A stretch of 23,817 nt of DNA from an uncultured Cellvibrio sp. (GTDB lineage: Bacteria; Pseudomonadota; Gammaproteobacteria; Pseudomonadales; Cellvibrionaceae), in the NCBI GenBank assembly GCA_946481735.1, contig CAMLOU010000064.1, positions 1 through 23,817 of the forward strand. The letters are read 5' to 3'. Under the pieces are notes generated by a model, which was not told the origin of the DNA, did not search any database, and was given only the letters and a program-made list of their open reading frames with translations. Each line of letters begins with the position of its first letter. Position 1 is the first letter of the stretch. The position numbers and the translations under genes were made by a program. Below are positions 1 to 8,670 of this stretch, piece after piece.

Positions 1-312
1 TGGGCGGAAGTGTCCAATATCCAGGCCAGCGAACTGGCCAAACGCTTTGAACAGGATGGCGTAAGCAGCATTGTCTACACCGACATCGCCCGCGACGGCA
101 TGATGCAAGGCGTGAATGTCCAAGCCACCGTGGCTATGGCCCAGGCATCAAGCATTCCGGTAATCGCTTCCGGTGGCATTACCGACATGAATGACATCAA
201 AGCGCTTAAAGCTGAGGCTCACAAGGGAATTTGCGGTGCAATTACCGGGCGTGCTATTTACGAAGGCACGCTCAAGATGGCCGAAGCACAAGCCTGGTGT
301 GATGCGAATTAA
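1..312 (+). CDS. hisA: HisA, phosphoribosylformimino-5-aminoimidazole carboxamide ribotide isomerase (3' part)
   Basis: This is the C-terminal ~103 residues of the histidine-pathway isomerase that opens the ribose ring of ProFAR to give PRFAR, the substrate of HisF/HisH. The frame is open from base 1 (W-A-E-V-S-N-I-Q), so the gene starts to the left of the window; the GTG at 10 is an internal Val codon. Visible hallmarks of the second half of the (beta/alpha)8 barrel are the catalytic-Asp segment YTDIARDG, the phosphate-binding SGGI and the GRAIYEG loop. The gene ends 24 bp before hisF on the same strand, the usual hisA-hisF order, so the two are surely co-transcribed. The enzyme is cytoplasmic. 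Identification is firm; only the N-terminal half is missing. Confidence 0.96.
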   Translation, partial: WAEVSNIQASELAKRFEQDGVSSIVYTDIARDGMMQGVNVQATVAMAQASSIPVIASGGITDMNDIKALKAEAHKGICGAITGRAIYEGTLKMAEAQAWCDAN

Positions 313-336
313 TTGAATATTTTTGACAGGTAAACC

Positions 337-1110
337 ATGCCACTCGCCAAACGCATTATTCCCTGCCTCGATGTCGACAATGGTCGCGTCGTTAAAGGCG
401 TGCAGTTTCTCGATATCCGCGATGCCGGCGACCCGGTAGAAATTGCCAAGCGCTACAACCAGGAAGGTGCCGACGAAATTACCTTCCTCGACATTACTGC
501 CAGTCATCAGGAGCGGGATACCACGGTTCACACGGTGGAAAAAATTGCCGGTGAAGTGTTTATTCCGCTCACTGTCGGCGGTGGTATTCGCACCGTGGAC
601 GATATCCGCCGCATGCTCAATGCCGGTGCTGACAAAGTCAGTATCAACTCTGCCGCAGTGTTCAACCCGGATTTTGTGAAAGCCGCATCGGATCGCTTCG
701 GTGCACAATGCATTGTCGTCGCCATTGATGCCAAGCGTGTAAGCGCTGAGGGTGAAACGCCGCGCTGGGAAATCTTCACGCACGGCGGGCGCAAGCCAAC
801 GGGGATTGATGCGGTGGAATGGGCGGCGCGCATGGCAGGTTACGGGGCGGGTGAAATCCTGTTAACCAGTATGGATCGCGATGGAACCAAAAATGGTTTT
901 GATCTTGGTGTGACGCGCGCGATCAGCGATGCGGTACCGGTACCGGTCATCGCTTCCGGCGGTGTCGGCAATCTGCAACATTTAGTGGATGGTGTTACGC
1001 AGGGGCGAGCAGACGCCGTGCTCGCGGCCAGTATTTTCCATTTCCGCGAATACACTGTTCCCCAAGCTAAAGCCTACATGCATGAACGGGGTATTGAAGT
1101 TCGCCTTTAA
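337..1110 (+). CDS. hisF: HisF, imidazole glycerol phosphate synthase cyclase subunit
   Basis: This is the cyclase half of the HisH-HisF glutamine amidotransferase, which turns PRFAR plus ammonia into IGP and AICAR and so links histidine with purine synthesis. At 257 residues it is the normal family length. It begins [17 protein letters not shown], holding the first catalytic Asp (D12). The second catalytic Asp is in VVAIDAKR (D131). The phosphate-binding loops VGGGIRT and IASGGVG are present. The ATG at 337 follows GACAGG at a good ribosome-binding distance and a 24-bp gap after hisA. A strong hairpin terminator follows 14 bp after the stop, so hisF is the last gene of this his transcript. 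Nothing is unusual. Confidence 0.98.
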   Translation: MPLAKRIIPCLDVDNGRVVKGVQFLDIRDAGDPVEIAKRYNQEGADEITFLDITASHQERDTTVHTVEKIAGEVFIPLTVGGGIRTVDDIRRMLNAGADKVSINSAAVFNPDFVKAASDRFGAQCIVVAIDAKRVSAEGETPRWEIFTHGGRKPTGIDAVEWAARMAGYGAGEILLTSMDRDGTKNGFDLGVTRAISDAVPVPVIASGGVGNLQHLVDGVTQGRADAVLAASIFHFREYTVPQAKAYMHERGIEVRL

Positions 1111-1124
1111 AAAAGATGAACATA

Positions 1125-1154
1125 AAAAAGGGCGCTTTGAGAAGCGCCCTTTTT
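1125..1154. terminator. Bidirectional intrinsic terminator after hisF
   Basis: Stem AAAAAGGGCGCTT (1125-1137), loop TGAG, and a perfect complementary arm AAGCGCCCTTTTT (1142-1154). The A-tract on one side and T-tract on the other let it stop hisF transcription on the + strand and the convergent small gene (1187-1405) on the - strand. Confidence 0.93.
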
Positions 1155-1186
1155 ATGAGGATTTGTAGTCTGTTGTTTTGTGTGGA

Positions 1187-1405
1187 TTACGCTGCGCGGT
1201 ACTGTTTAAGTGCCGCCAAGACCTGTGGTTCGGATGCACAAATGAAATCAATGAATTCACCCACGCCCACTTCTGCATCCTCACGGCTGTCGAATGGGCC
1301 AATATCCACACCCTCGCGCGTGCTGTAGTACCAATAACCTTCTTTCTTCAAGAAGCGGCCACTACGGGCGGGGACTTTGCCGTTTTCGCCTGCTCGATTG
1401 TTCAT
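1187..1405 (-). CDS. Small DUF6316-type conserved protein
   Basis: A 72-residue protein from the ATG at 1405 (MNNRAGENGKVPARSGRF...). The start is chosen because AGGA lies 9 bases upstream; a longer in-frame reading to 1471 lacks such a site. The sequence has a basic N-terminal part (RAGENGKVPARSGRF), a KKEGYWYYSTREG segment and an acidic segment GPFDSREDAEVGVGEFIDF, the pattern I recall for the gammaproteobacterial family DUF6316. There is no signal peptide or membrane segment, so it is probably cytoplasmic. Its function is unknown. It stands alone, convergent with hisF across the shared terminator, and about 180 bases of apparently non-coding DNA separate its start from the yibQ stop. Confidence 0.8.
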   Translation of the reverse strand: MNNRAGENGKVPARSGRFLKKEGYWYYSTREGVDIGPFDSREDAEVGVGEFIDFICASEPQVLAALKQYRAA

Positions 1406-1583
1406 AGTCTGGGTTCCTGTAGTTACTATTGGCTTAATACGACTGAATACACAGCCAGTTGTGGTAGCCATCCAAGGCCGTCCTTGATAATTAAGTAAGG
1501 TCTTTTAGCTAAAAATCACCACTAAAAGATTATAAACCTGCGTCCCTGAAAATGGATATATCGAGTTGGTATGTCATCTCTTA

Positions 1584-2435
1584 CTACTGATAACCAAATT
1601 CCACGACACCTTCGAGCAGGCTGTGGATGGTTACAGGTTCTGGTTGGGTGGATGGCTGCACCCACAATTTTGGAGGTGGGGCCAGGCAGGAGGTTCCGGT
1701 TTTTGCCCCAAGCTGTGATGGCCTTGGCATTAAATCAGACGCAAAAACCAGTTCGACGCCATGGTTCGCCAGCAGTGCGGGTGCCTGCTCCAATACGCTT
1801 AGCGTCTGCGGATAAGGATGACCGATAGCGACCGCGCTGCCGCGTCGCTTGGCCAGTTGTATAGCCTTTATCAGTTGCTCGCGGATATGTTCCGGGGTGC
1901 GGATGTTGTCAAGAAATACATCCCGCTTTAGCGAAGGAACGCCATAGGCTTCGGCGACAGCCATAGCCTGACTGGCGGCGCTGGTTCGGCTATCCACAAA
2001 ATACAGGCCGCGGCGGACCAGTTCATCCATCACCCAGCCCATCGGACCGGGCTCCTGGGTAAGTTGGCTGCCCATATGGTTGTTAACGCCCGCGAGATGA
2101 GGAATTTCAGCCAGATCAGCGCGCAGGGTAACCATAAACTCTTCGTAATCCATACCACTTTCCAGCCCACCCTTACCCAAGGGCATGTGCCGGGTATTGC
2201 TCATGGGTGCGTGCAGGATAATTTCCTTGCCCTGCGCGTGAGCGCGCTGGGCAAGTTCGCGGGTATGGGGTGTGAAGGGCAGGACGGCGAGGGTAAAGGC
2301 GCCGTCCAGATCGGCGGCGCGTCTGCCGAGGGGGCCGTTATAGCCAATGTCATCGATGATGATGGCGAGTCGGGCGGCAAAGACAGGCTGGGCGAGGCAC
2401 CAGAGCGCGACAAGGATACCCAACCGCCAGTTCAC
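1584..2435 (-). CDS. yibQ: YibQ-type divergent polysaccharide deacetylase
   Basis: A 283-residue exported protein of the divergent polysaccharide deacetylase family (YibQ/DUF610). A signal peptide (about residues 1-20, ending QPVFA|ARLA) precedes AIIIDDIGYN, the NodB-like Asp-Asp start of the barrel. HAPMSN, GVNNHMGS and the late GHPYPQTL motif are the other family signatures. Members are thought to act on an envelope polysaccharide, but the substrate is not established. The start is a GTG at 2435, 7 bp after the ctpA stop, so it is the last gene of the gpmI-envC-ctpA-yibQ run. The C-terminal ~50 residues are Pro- and Gln-rich and look unstructured. Family assignment is secure; activity is inferred. 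Confidence 0.92.
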   Translation of the reverse strand: MNWRLGILVALWCLAQPVFAARLAIIIDDIGYNGPLGRRAADLDGAFTLAVLPFTPHTRELAQRAHAQGKEIILHAPMSNTRHMPLGKGGLESGMDYEEFMVTLRADLAEIPHLAGVNNHMGSQLTQEPGPMGWVMDELVRRGLYFVDSRTSAASQAMAVAEAYGVPSLKRDVFLDNIRTPEHIREQLIKAIQLAKRRGSAVAIGHPYPQTLSVLEQAPALLANHGVELVFASDLMPRPSQLGAKTGTSCLAPPPKLWVQPSTQPEPVTIHSLLEGVVEFGYQ

Positions 2436-2442
2436 GCGGGCG

Positions 2443-3843
2443 TCATTCCTGAGGGTCGGGATTCAATGTCGGGGTGTCTGCGTTGGACTCTGCCGTTTCG
2501 TCAGCTTCAGCGTCCAGCGCGGCGTGAAGCATGATGGATTGCTGTTGACGGAAGATATGCAAGCCCTTGAGCAGGTTCAGTGCCTCATGGAGTTGATTAT
2601 CTTTGGTCAGTAATTCCTGGGTGGCGAGGCGGTCCTTCTCACGTTTCTGGCTGGTGCTTTCGTCGCCGCCACGGGTGTTGCTCAGGTGGCCCGCCAGATC
2701 TGCCTCGGTGGTTCCGCCCGCCGGTTTAAGCGCCGTGACCTGGGCGCGTTCAACGATAACATCGGGCTCGATACCCTGGGCCTGGATGGAGCGACCGCTG
2801 GGGGTGTAATAAAGGGCGGTGGTGAGTTTTACTGCACGTTCCTCGTTGATGGTGATGATGGATTGCACAGAGCCCTTGCCGAAGCTGCGTGTGCCCAGCA
2901 GCACTGCCCGCTTGTGGTCCTGCAAGGCCCCGGCAACGATCTCGGAGGCCGACGCAGAACCATCATTAATCAACACCACCATGGGCAGACCTTTGGCAAT
3001 ATCGCCAGGCGTCGCATGGTAGTTAACATCGCTGTTTTCCAGCCGGCCTTCGGTATACACCACCAGGCCGCTGTCGAGGAAAGCATCGGCAACCTCAACG
3101 GAGGATTGCAGCACGCCACCGGGATTATTGCGCAGGTCCAGCACAATGCCGCGTAGCTCCGGATTCTTTTCCTGGTGTTCGAGAATCTTGCGCGTCATGT
3201 CCTTGCCGCTGTTGAGCTGGAACTGGGCGATACGCACATAGAGGTAATCGTTTTCCAGCAGGCGGGTGCGCACGCTCTGGGTGCGGATGATGTCGCGTAC
3301 TATCTCTACATCGAAAGGCTGTTCCACACCCTTGCGCACGATGGTCATCTTCAGCTTGCTGCCCTTGGGGCCGCGCATCATCTGGATGGCATCGTTCTGG
3401 TTCATGCCTTTTACCGGCTTGTCGTCCAGGCGAATAATCAGGTCGCCGGCTTCGATGCCCGCCTTTTGCGCAGGTGTATCGTCAATCGGGGCGATGACTT
3501 TGATAAAACCATTTTCCATACCCACTTCCACACCGACGCCGCCGAACTCGCCAGTGGTATTTTCCTGCAAGTCTTCAAAGGCCTTTTTATCGAGGTAGCT
3601 TGAATGCGGGTCCAGTTCGGCAATCATGCCTTTGATGGCATATTCCAGTAACTTGGCATCGCTGACCTCTTCCACATAACCGCTGCGGATATGATCGTAC
3701 ACGCGGGTAAAGGTGCGAAGCTCTTCCAGAGGCAGCAAGCCTTCATCCTGCTGCGACGTTTTGGCATCCTGGGCCCGGATCGGCAGAGCCAGGCTGAGTA
3801 ACGCCAGCAGAATCAATGAAGGTTTGCGGTGTGCGTAAAGCAT
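2443..3843 (-). CDS. ctpA: CtpA-type carboxy-terminal processing protease (S41)
   Basis: A 466-residue periplasmic serine protease. A signal peptide ends around PIRAQ (residue 25). An N-terminal helical region contains LDPHSSYLD. A PDZ domain spans about residues 95-180. The S41 core has GIVLDLRNNPGG, the nucleophile in DGSASASEI (S298) and the general base in FGKGSVQ (K323), 25 residues apart as in Prc and CtpA. The last ~95 residues are charged and acidic, likely disordered. Family members degrade cell-wall hydrolases and other envelope proteins, often with a lipoprotein adaptor. The ATG at 3843 has AGGAG 7 bases upstream. It sits between envC and yibQ, an order I also know from Pseudomonas, so a link to cell-wall hydrolase control is likely. 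Confidence 0.95.
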   Translation of the reverse strand: MLYAHRKPSLILLALLSLALPIRAQDAKTSQQDEGLLPLEELRTFTRVYDHIRSGYVEEVSDAKLLEYAIKGMIAELDPHSSYLDKKAFEDLQENTTGEFGGVGVEVGMENGFIKVIAPIDDTPAQKAGIEAGDLIIRLDDKPVKGMNQNDAIQMMRGPKGSKLKMTIVRKGVEQPFDVEIVRDIIRTQSVRTRLLENDYLYVRIAQFQLNSGKDMTRKILEHQEKNPELRGIVLDLRNNPGGVLQSSVEVADAFLDSGLVVYTEGRLENSDVNYHATPGDIAKGLPMVVLINDGSASASEIVAGALQDHKRAVLLGTRSFGKGSVQSIITINEERAVKLTTALYYTPSGRSIQAQGIEPDVIVERAQVTALKPAGGTTEADLAGHLSNTRGGDESTSQKREKDRLATQELLTKDNQLHEALNLLKGLHIFRQQQSIMLHAALDAEADETAESNADTPTLNPDPQE

Positions 3844-4011
3844 CGGAATCTCCTGCGGTATTCAGCTCCGCATTCTTATGTATCGGGTGAAAAGACGGTC
3901 AATCTAAAACAAGTTGCTGCCGCTGGCCAGCAGCAGGTGCACAGTTTGCGTTATATATCGGTTCGATCAGCAAAAAATCGGTGTAATCAGCAATCGACGC
4001 TGCTGAATCTG

Positions 4012-5169
4012 TCACGCCCGCGCCAGCCACGTGGCCGGATCAGTAGGTTTGCCGTTTTGACGAATCTCGAAATACAACGCTGTTTCCGCCTGGCCGCCGC
4101 TGTTGCCCACGCTGGCGATGGCATCACCCGCGCGCACCCAATCACCCGTCGTTTTAAACAGGCTTTGGTTGTGCGCATACAGGCTTAGAAAACCTTCGCC
4201 GTGATCCACAATCAGCAGTAAACCGTGCCCGCGAAAATAATCGGCAAAGACCACGCGCCCGTGATGCACGGCAATCACCGGTTTGCCTTCGGCGGCGCGA
4301 ATCATCATGCCGCTCCATTGCATCTGGCCGCTCACGCGTGGGCTACCGAACCGGTGGATGACCTTGCCATCGGTGGGCCAGGGCAACCGCCCTTTGCGGC
4401 TGCTGAATTTTTCATTGCCGTCAGGCAAGGGAACCGAGCCGACGGTATGGGTTACCTGTTGCAACAGCGCTTGCAAGCGTTTGCGGTCTTCCTCCATCTG
4501 GCGCAGTTCCTGATCTTTATCTTTCAGGGTGCTGTTGATCCTGGCCAGGGCCTGTTGACGATCCTGTTGGCGCTGCTTCAATTCCTGATGGCGGGCTTGC
4601 AGCGCTTTTTGACTCTTATCCAACTCCAGGGTTTTGGCGGCGATACGGGGTTCCAGCTCATCCAGTTGTTCCAGCGTGGCCTGATACGCGGCCAGTTTTT
4701 CAGCGCGTGCGGCGAGAAAATATTGATGGTATTTAAGCAGGCGACTCACCCGCTCCGGTGACTCCTGGTTGAGCAATAACTTGATCTGGCTTTGCTGGCC
4801 AAGTTGGTACGCCGAGGCAACTTGCGCAGCGACCTCTGACTGTTGTGAGCGTTTGGCCCCTTGCAGGGTTTCGCGCTCCTGTTGCAGCTCCTTGAGCTGG
4901 TTGTTCTGTTGTTTCAGGTCGCGATTAATCTGCTCGATTTTTTTTAACAGCTCACCGACTTCTGTCTCGGACTTTTGCAGATTTTTTTGCAGCTCGCTGC
5001 GCTCACCTTGAATGGATTTCAATTCCTTCTGCAATTGCTGGATATTTTCCTGCAAGGCTTTCATATCTTCCTGTTGGTCAGCGAGGCTGGCAGAAGCCAG
5101 AAAGCACATCAGAGCGACGGCGTAAACGCGGAAGTTGAAGAGGATAGAAATTGATGAATACCTGCTCAT
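4012..5169 (-). CDS. envC: EnvC-type murein hydrolase activator (LytM domain)
   Basis: A 385-residue exported protein. The start is the ATG at 5169, with AGGA 9 bases upstream; a TTG 36 bases earlier lies inside a hairpin and is unlikely. The signal peptide ends near SASLA|DQQ. A long Gln/Glu/Lys-rich coiled coil follows (about residues 30-255), then a C-terminal LytM/M23 fold (about 275-385). The metal ligands are lost: WSGMMIRA replaces the usual H-x-G-x-D, and ALYFEIR replaces H-L-H-F-E. This is as in E. coli EnvC, which does not cut peptidoglycan but activates the amidases AmiA/AmiB at the septum. The gene follows gpmI by 90 bp on the same strand, and ctpA follows after 168 bp. Confidence 0.94.
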   Translation of the reverse strand: MSRYSSISILFNFRVYAVALMCFLASASLADQQEDMKALQENIQQLQKELKSIQGERSELQKNLQKSETEVGELLKKIEQINRDLKQQNNQLKELQQERETLQGAKRSQQSEVAAQVASAYQLGQQSQIKLLLNQESPERVSRLLKYHQYFLAARAEKLAAYQATLEQLDELEPRIAAKTLELDKSQKALQARHQELKQRQQDRQQALARINSTLKDKDQELRQMEEDRKRLQALLQQVTHTVGSVPLPDGNEKFSSRKGRLPWPTDGKVIHRFGSPRVSGQMQWSGMMIRAAEGKPVIAVHHGRVVFADYFRGHGLLLIVDHGEGFLSLYAHNQSLFKTTGDWVRAGDAIASVGNSGGQAETALYFEIRQNGKPTDPATWLARA

Positions 5170-5194
5170 GGAACCAGTTCCTGCGGAGAGAAGC

Positions 5195-5215
5195 CCGGGC
5201 CGCAATGCGGCCCGG
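5195..5215 (-). other. GC-rich hairpin between gpmI and envC
   Basis: A perfect 9-bp stem CCGGGCCGC / GCGGCCCGG with the 3-base loop AAT (AUU in the - strand transcript), placed 25 bases upstream of the envC start. No T-run follows in the transcribed direction, so it is not a classic terminator. It could attenuate or stabilise the envC message. Its role is unknown. Confidence 0.6.
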
Positions 5216-5259
5216 ATGGCATAGCAGTTGTTTTTATTAACAGTCTTTCGCGCACCGCA

Positions 5260-6807
5260 TCACTTTACAGTAATGAGGTTGCGCCCGGTCATCTCGGCGG
5301 GTTGTGGCAGCCCCATCAAATGCAACATGGTGGGCGCCACATCAGCCAGGGAGCCGCCATCGGCGATGGTCACCTGACGCTTACCGCAGTAGACAAAGGG
5401 CACCGGCAAGGTTGAATGCTGTGTACTGACCTGGCCTGATTCAGCGTCGAACATCTCTTCCACGTTGCCGTGGTCGGCAGTCACCAGGGCTTCCCCGCCG
5501 ACCCTTTCCAGCGCGCCCAGTACGCGGCCCAGGCAAACATCCAGCGCTTCTACCGCTTTGACGGCAGCTTCAAAGATACCGGAGTGGCCCACCATATCGC
5601 CGTTGGCGTAGTTGCAGATGATGGCGTCGTACTTGCCAGACTCAATCGCGGCAACCAGTTTGTCGGTAACTTCCGGTGCGCTCATTTCGGGCTGCAGGTC
5701 ATAGGTGGCTACTTTGGGGGAGGGCACCAGGATGCGATCTTCACCGGGATACACGGTTTCTGTACCGCTGTTGAAGAAGAAGGTCACGTGTGCGTATTTT
5801 TCGGTTTCAGCGATCCGCAGCTGGGTTTTGCCCTGGTTGGACAGGTATTCACCGAAGGAGTTGGTAAGGTCTTCCGGCGGAAAAGCAACGGGTGCCTTGA
5901 TGTCCGAAGCGTATTCGGTGGTTTGGACAAAATGGGCAATCTTCGGCGCTAACTCGCGCTCAAAGCCATCGAACTCCGGTTCGATCAATGCGCGGGTAAT
6001 CTCGCGGGCGCGGTCGGGGCGGAAGTTCATAAAGATCACTGAGTCGCCATCCTGGATGGTGCCGGCTTCTTCGCCTTCACCGCAGATAACGGTGGCCTTC
6101 ACAAATTCATCATTCTCATCACGCGCATAAGCGGCCTTGAGCCCTTCGACGGCCGTGAGCGCATCAAATTCGGCGGCGCCGGTGACCATTACATCGTAGG
6201 CCGCTTTTACTCGGTCCCAGCGGTTGTCGCGATCCAATGCAAAGTAACGGCCGATGATGGAAGCCACCTTGCCCACACCCAGTTCGCGGAACAGGTCTTC
6301 GGCTTTTTGCAGCGAGGCTTCCGCACTGCGCGGCGCTGTGTCGCGGCCATCGAGGAACGCGTGCAGGTAAATCTGCTTGGCGCCGCGCTGGGCTGCCATT
6401 CGGATCATGGCGTAGATGTGGTCCTGGTGAGCATGAACACCGCCATCCGACAGCAGGCCGAGAATATGTACGGCTTTGTCATTGGCGACAGCAGCGTCGA
6501 TGGCTTCGACGTACACCGGATTGGTGAAGAAATCACCGTCGCTGATGGCTTTGTTGATGCGGGTGAGGCTTTGGTAAACGACGCGCCCGGCGCCGAGGGT
6601 CATATGGCCGACTTCGCTGTTACCCATCTGGCCTTCCGGCAGGCCGACATCCAGACCGGAGGTGGCAATGAGGCTTTTGGGATTATTGGCCCAGAGCTTG
6701 TCCCACACCGGGGTATTTGCCGCATAAATCGCGTTGTGTTCGGTCTTTTCCGAATGGCCAAAGCCGTCGAGGATAATCAATACGAGGGGTTTTTTGGTCG
6801 CGGTCAT
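5260..6807 (-). CDS. gpmI: GpmI, 2,3-bisphosphoglycerate-independent phosphoglycerate mutase
   Basis: A 515-residue cytoplasmic glycolytic enzyme that interconverts 3- and 2-phosphoglycerate through a phosphoserine intermediate with manganese. The alkaline-phosphatase-like domain begins [10 protein letters not shown] (metal Asp D14) and carries the nucleophile in QMGNSEVGH (S64). The later metal ligands are in [23 protein letters not shown] and TQHSTLPVP. The BPG-iPGM_N domain lies between (about residues 80-300; [10 protein letters not shown] is clear). Length is typical. The ATG at 6807 has only a weak ribosome-binding site (GAGT). It is the first gene of the - strand run and is divergent from the rhodanese-grxC-secB operon across a 408-base spacer, as in E. 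coli. Confidence 0.97.
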   Translation of the reverse strand: MTATKKPLVLIILDGFGHSEKTEHNAIYAANTPVWDKLWANNPKSLIATSGLDVGLPEGQMGNSEVGHMTLGAGRVVYQSLTRINKAISDGDFFTNPVYVEAIDAAVANDKAVHILGLLSDGGVHAHQDHIYAMIRMAAQRGAKQIYLHAFLDGRDTAPRSAEASLQKAEDLFRELGVGKVASIIGRYFALDRDNRWDRVKAAYDVMVTGAAEFDALTAVEGLKAAYARDENDEFVKATVICGEGEEAGTIQDGDSVIFMNFRPDRAREITRALIEPEFDGFERELAPKIAHFVQTTEYASDIKAPVAFPPEDLTNSFGEYLSNQGKTQLRIAETEKYAHVTFFFNSGTETVYPGEDRILVPSPKVATYDLQPEMSAPEVTDKLVAAIESGKYDAIICNYANGDMVGHSGIFEAAVKAVEALDVCLGRVLGALERVGGEALVTADHGNVEEMFDAESGQVSTQHSTLPVPFVYCGKRQVTIADGGSLADVAPTMLHLMGLPQPAEMTGRNLITVK

Positions 6808-7215
6808 ACTCAGTCGTCGCTTCTACAATCCAGAGGTGGGGGAAATATTCAGGAATTTGCCGACATCAGGCTGCTATTTCATCGTCTGCTGCCCATCGGC
6901 GAGTGCGGCATATTCTAACCGGTTAAGCCAGTGAACACTATGACAATGACTGAGAAATACCCGGTGCATGGTGTATACTGCCGCCCTTCTTTGCACCCTG
7001 TAACGGATATTCGGGTCATCGTATTAGGTGCGGTCCATGTTACCGGGATTGGTTGTCCGGGTCCGTTTGAAAAAATTTATCTGCAACAAATAGCGCGTCT
7101 ATCGCTTGATATCCATCGACCTGCCTCCACATCCAGCGCAGGCTTATCGCTGTCAACGATGATGACAAGGTGATGCGACCTGTTGCGGCTCTTTTGTTAA
7201 AGGAATCTGTAACCT
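6808..7215. promoter_or_regulatory. Divergent intergenic region gpmI / rhodanese-grxC-secB
   Basis: These 408 bases carry no convincing gene. An 80-codon frame at 6931-7173 has no ribosome-binding site and no protein-like composition. The spacer must hold promoters for both directions. The best + strand candidate is TATACT at 6974-6979, with a poor -35 (CTGAGA, 6950-6955) 18 bases upstream, about 235 bases before the rhodanese gene. I see no clear - strand promoter. Confidence 0.5.
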
Positions 7216-7626
7216 GTGAATTTCTTTGTATTTATCAGTCAGGAATGGCTGCTGGTCAGTACGCTGGTGGTGTTGATTTATATCTACGCCTGGCGTGAAC
7301 GCATCAAGAGTGGTCGCCCCATCTCCGTGCACGAAGTTACGCAATTGCTCAATAAGGATTCTGCCGTGCTGCTGGATGTGCGCGACAGTGCAGAATTTAA
7401 AGCGGGCCATATTGTGGGTGCTATCAATATTCCGTTCAGCAAGGTTGCCGCTGAGCTGGATAAGTTGGAGAGCTACAAAAGCAAGATCATCATCGTGGCC
7501 GACAAGCTGGGTCAGCACGCCGGTAGTGTTGGACGGACGCTGGAAAAGCAGGGCTTTGTTGTGCGTCGCCTGTCCGGTGGTATTGCGGAGTGGCAAGCGC
7601 AGAATTTGCCGCTGGTAAAAAAGTAG
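7216..7626 (+). CDS. Membrane-anchored rhodanese-like protein (YibN type), no cysteine
   Basis: A 136-residue protein with one N-terminal membrane segment (about residues 10-26, WLLVSTLVVLIYIYAW) followed by a single rhodanese domain (about 38-133). The domain shows AVLLDVRDSAEFKAGHIVGA, IIIVADK and LSGGIAEWQAQNLP. It is the counterpart of YibN in the yibN-grxC-secB operon. Oddly, the whole protein contains no cysteine. At the active-site loop, where active sulfurtransferases carry Cys, it reads VADKLGQHAG, so persulfide chemistry is not expected; a binding or scaffold role is more likely. The start is a GTG at 7216 with AAGGA upstream; no ATG fits. grxC follows 18 bp later. Confidence 0.88.
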   Translation: MNFFVFISQEWLLVSTLVVLIYIYAWRERIKSGRPISVHEVTQLLNKDSAVLLDVRDSAEFKAGHIVGAINIPFSKVAAELDKLESYKSKIIIVADKLGQHAGSVGRTLEKQGFVVRRLSGGIAEWQAQNLPLVKK

Positions 7627-7644
7627 TCGGCACGAGAGGTCACT

Positions 7645-7899
7645 ATGGCGCGGGTCTTGATGTACACCACAGCAGTATGTCCTTATTGCAATAACGCCAA
7701 AAAATTATTGGCGCAAAAAGGCGTAACCGCAGAAGAAATTCGCGTCGATCGCGAGCCTCATCTGTGGCAGGAAATGATGGAAAAAAGTAAACAGCGCACG
7801 GTGCCGCAAATCTGGATTGGCGATGTGCATGTCGGCGGGTTTACCGATTTGTGGGCGCTGGACAAAAACGGCAAGCTGGATGAGTTGCTGGCGAAATAA
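7645..7899 (+). CDS. grxC: GrxC, glutaredoxin 3
   Basis: An 84-residue dithiol glutaredoxin of normal size. The active site is CPYC (residues 12-15), followed by the TVPQIWIG cis-proline segment and the GG pair (VGGFTDL) that bind glutathione. It reduces protein and glutathione mixed disulfides in the cytoplasm using glutathione. The ATG at 7645 has GAGAGG about 7 bases upstream. It lies between the rhodanese-like gene and secB, the conserved order in gammaproteobacteria, and is surely co-transcribed with both. Confidence 0.96.
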   Translation: MARVLMYTTAVCPYCNNAKKLLAQKGVTAEEIRVDREPHLWQEMMEKSKQRTVPQIWIGDVHVGGFTDLWALDKNGKLDELLAK

Positions 7900-7962
7900 T
7901 GTTTGCCGCTGTGGTCGCATCCGCTTTTAATCTTTCAGTAACAGCAATCAATAGAGTGCATT

Positions 7963-8472
7963 ATGTCCGAAGAAAATAATTCACAAGAACTTAATAATCA
8001 CGAGCAGGCCGGCGGCCCGAATTTTGCCATTCAACGCATCTTCCTCAAGGATATTTCCTTTGAAACCCCGATGGGTGTTGAAGCCTTTACCAAGCAATTC
8101 AAGCCGAATATCCAGCAGGATTTAAACGTGCAGGTCAATCAGTTGGATGAAGGCACCCACGAAGTGGTATTGCTGCTGACCATCACCGCCAAGATTGAAG
8201 GTCGCACCGTGTTCCTCGTGGAAGTAAAGCAAGCCGGTATCTTTGCGATCTCCGGCTTTGAAGGTATCCAGTTGAGCCAGGTGATCAATACCGCTTGCCC
8301 GCAAATACTGTTTCCTTACGCGCGCGAAGCCATCGACAGTATTTTGAATCGCGGTACTTTCCCGCCATTAATGCTGGCGCCAATTAATTTTGACGCCGTG
8401 TTTGCCCAAGCCGTGGTTATGGCCAAGCAACAAGCTGAAGCCGGCAAAGAAGCGCCCGCCACAGCCAATTGA
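7963..8472 (+). CDS. secB: SecB, protein-export chaperone
   Basis: A 169-residue cytoplasmic chaperone that keeps precursor proteins unfolded and hands them to SecA. Recognisable segments are FAIQRIFLKDISFETP, the strand-rich core ending in FLVEVKQAGIF, and LFPYAREAIDSILNRGTFPPLMLAPINF, the most conserved stretch of the family. Length is slightly above the E. coli protein because of the C-terminal AKQQAEAGKEAPATAN tail. The gene starts 63 bp after grxC and ends just before a hairpin, so it closes the operon. Confidence 0.97.
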   Translation: MSEENNSQELNNHEQAGGPNFAIQRIFLKDISFETPMGVEAFTKQFKPNIQQDLNVQVNQLDEGTHEVVLLLTITAKIEGRTVFLVEVKQAGIFAISGFEGIQLSQVINTACPQILFPYAREAIDSILNRGTFPPLMLAPINFDAVFAQAVVMAKQQAEAGKEAPATAN

Positions 8473-8483
8473 TTTTTTGTTAT

Positions 8484-8521
8484 CGCAGGCAGTGGTTTGC
8501 TGCCTGCGTGCTACACTTTTT
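8484..8521 (+). terminator. Probable terminator after secB
   Basis: A perfect 9-bp stem CGCAGGCAG / CTGCCTGCG (8484-8492 and 8500-8508) with a 7-base loop, 11 bases after the secB stop. A T-run (8517-8521) follows only after 8 intervening bases, so it may be partly leaky. Confidence 0.65.
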
Positions 8522-8670
8522 GGCAATCTTGAAACGATAAACAAGTGAAACGATGAACAAGACCCTTTGTTGATCGAAAAACCTGCCGCTGTCATTCAAC
8601 ACTCTGCGTGAATGCCCTCCGTTGAGGGTGGGCGGTACATGATTTACCACTGCAATCCGGTGTCGATGTC

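Noticed and set aside
1502..1534. Promoter and stem-loop for the DUF6316-type gene
   Set aside because: TATAAT is present on the - strand (1534-1529) but without a -35, and the CTTTTAG/CTAAAAG pair has a 13-base or longer loop in AT-rich DNA; not specific enough.
3972..4006. Terminator after envC
   Set aside because: The stem TCAGCA/TGCTGA is only 6 bp with an 8-base loop and the T-run starts about 9 bases later; too weak to call.
4012..5169. Loss of LytM metal ligands in EnvC as a novelty
   Set aside because: Degenerate LytM sites are normal for EnvC-type amidase activators.
1584..6807. Insertion of ctpA into the envC-yibQ pair as an unusual rearrangement
   Set aside because: I know the order gpmI-envC-ctpA-yibQ from Pseudomonas, so it is an ordinary arrangement.
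6931..7173. An 80-residue + strand protein in the gpmI/rhodanese spacer
   Set aside because: It starts with GTG without a ribosome-binding site, overlaps the best promoter candidate and has no protein-like pattern.
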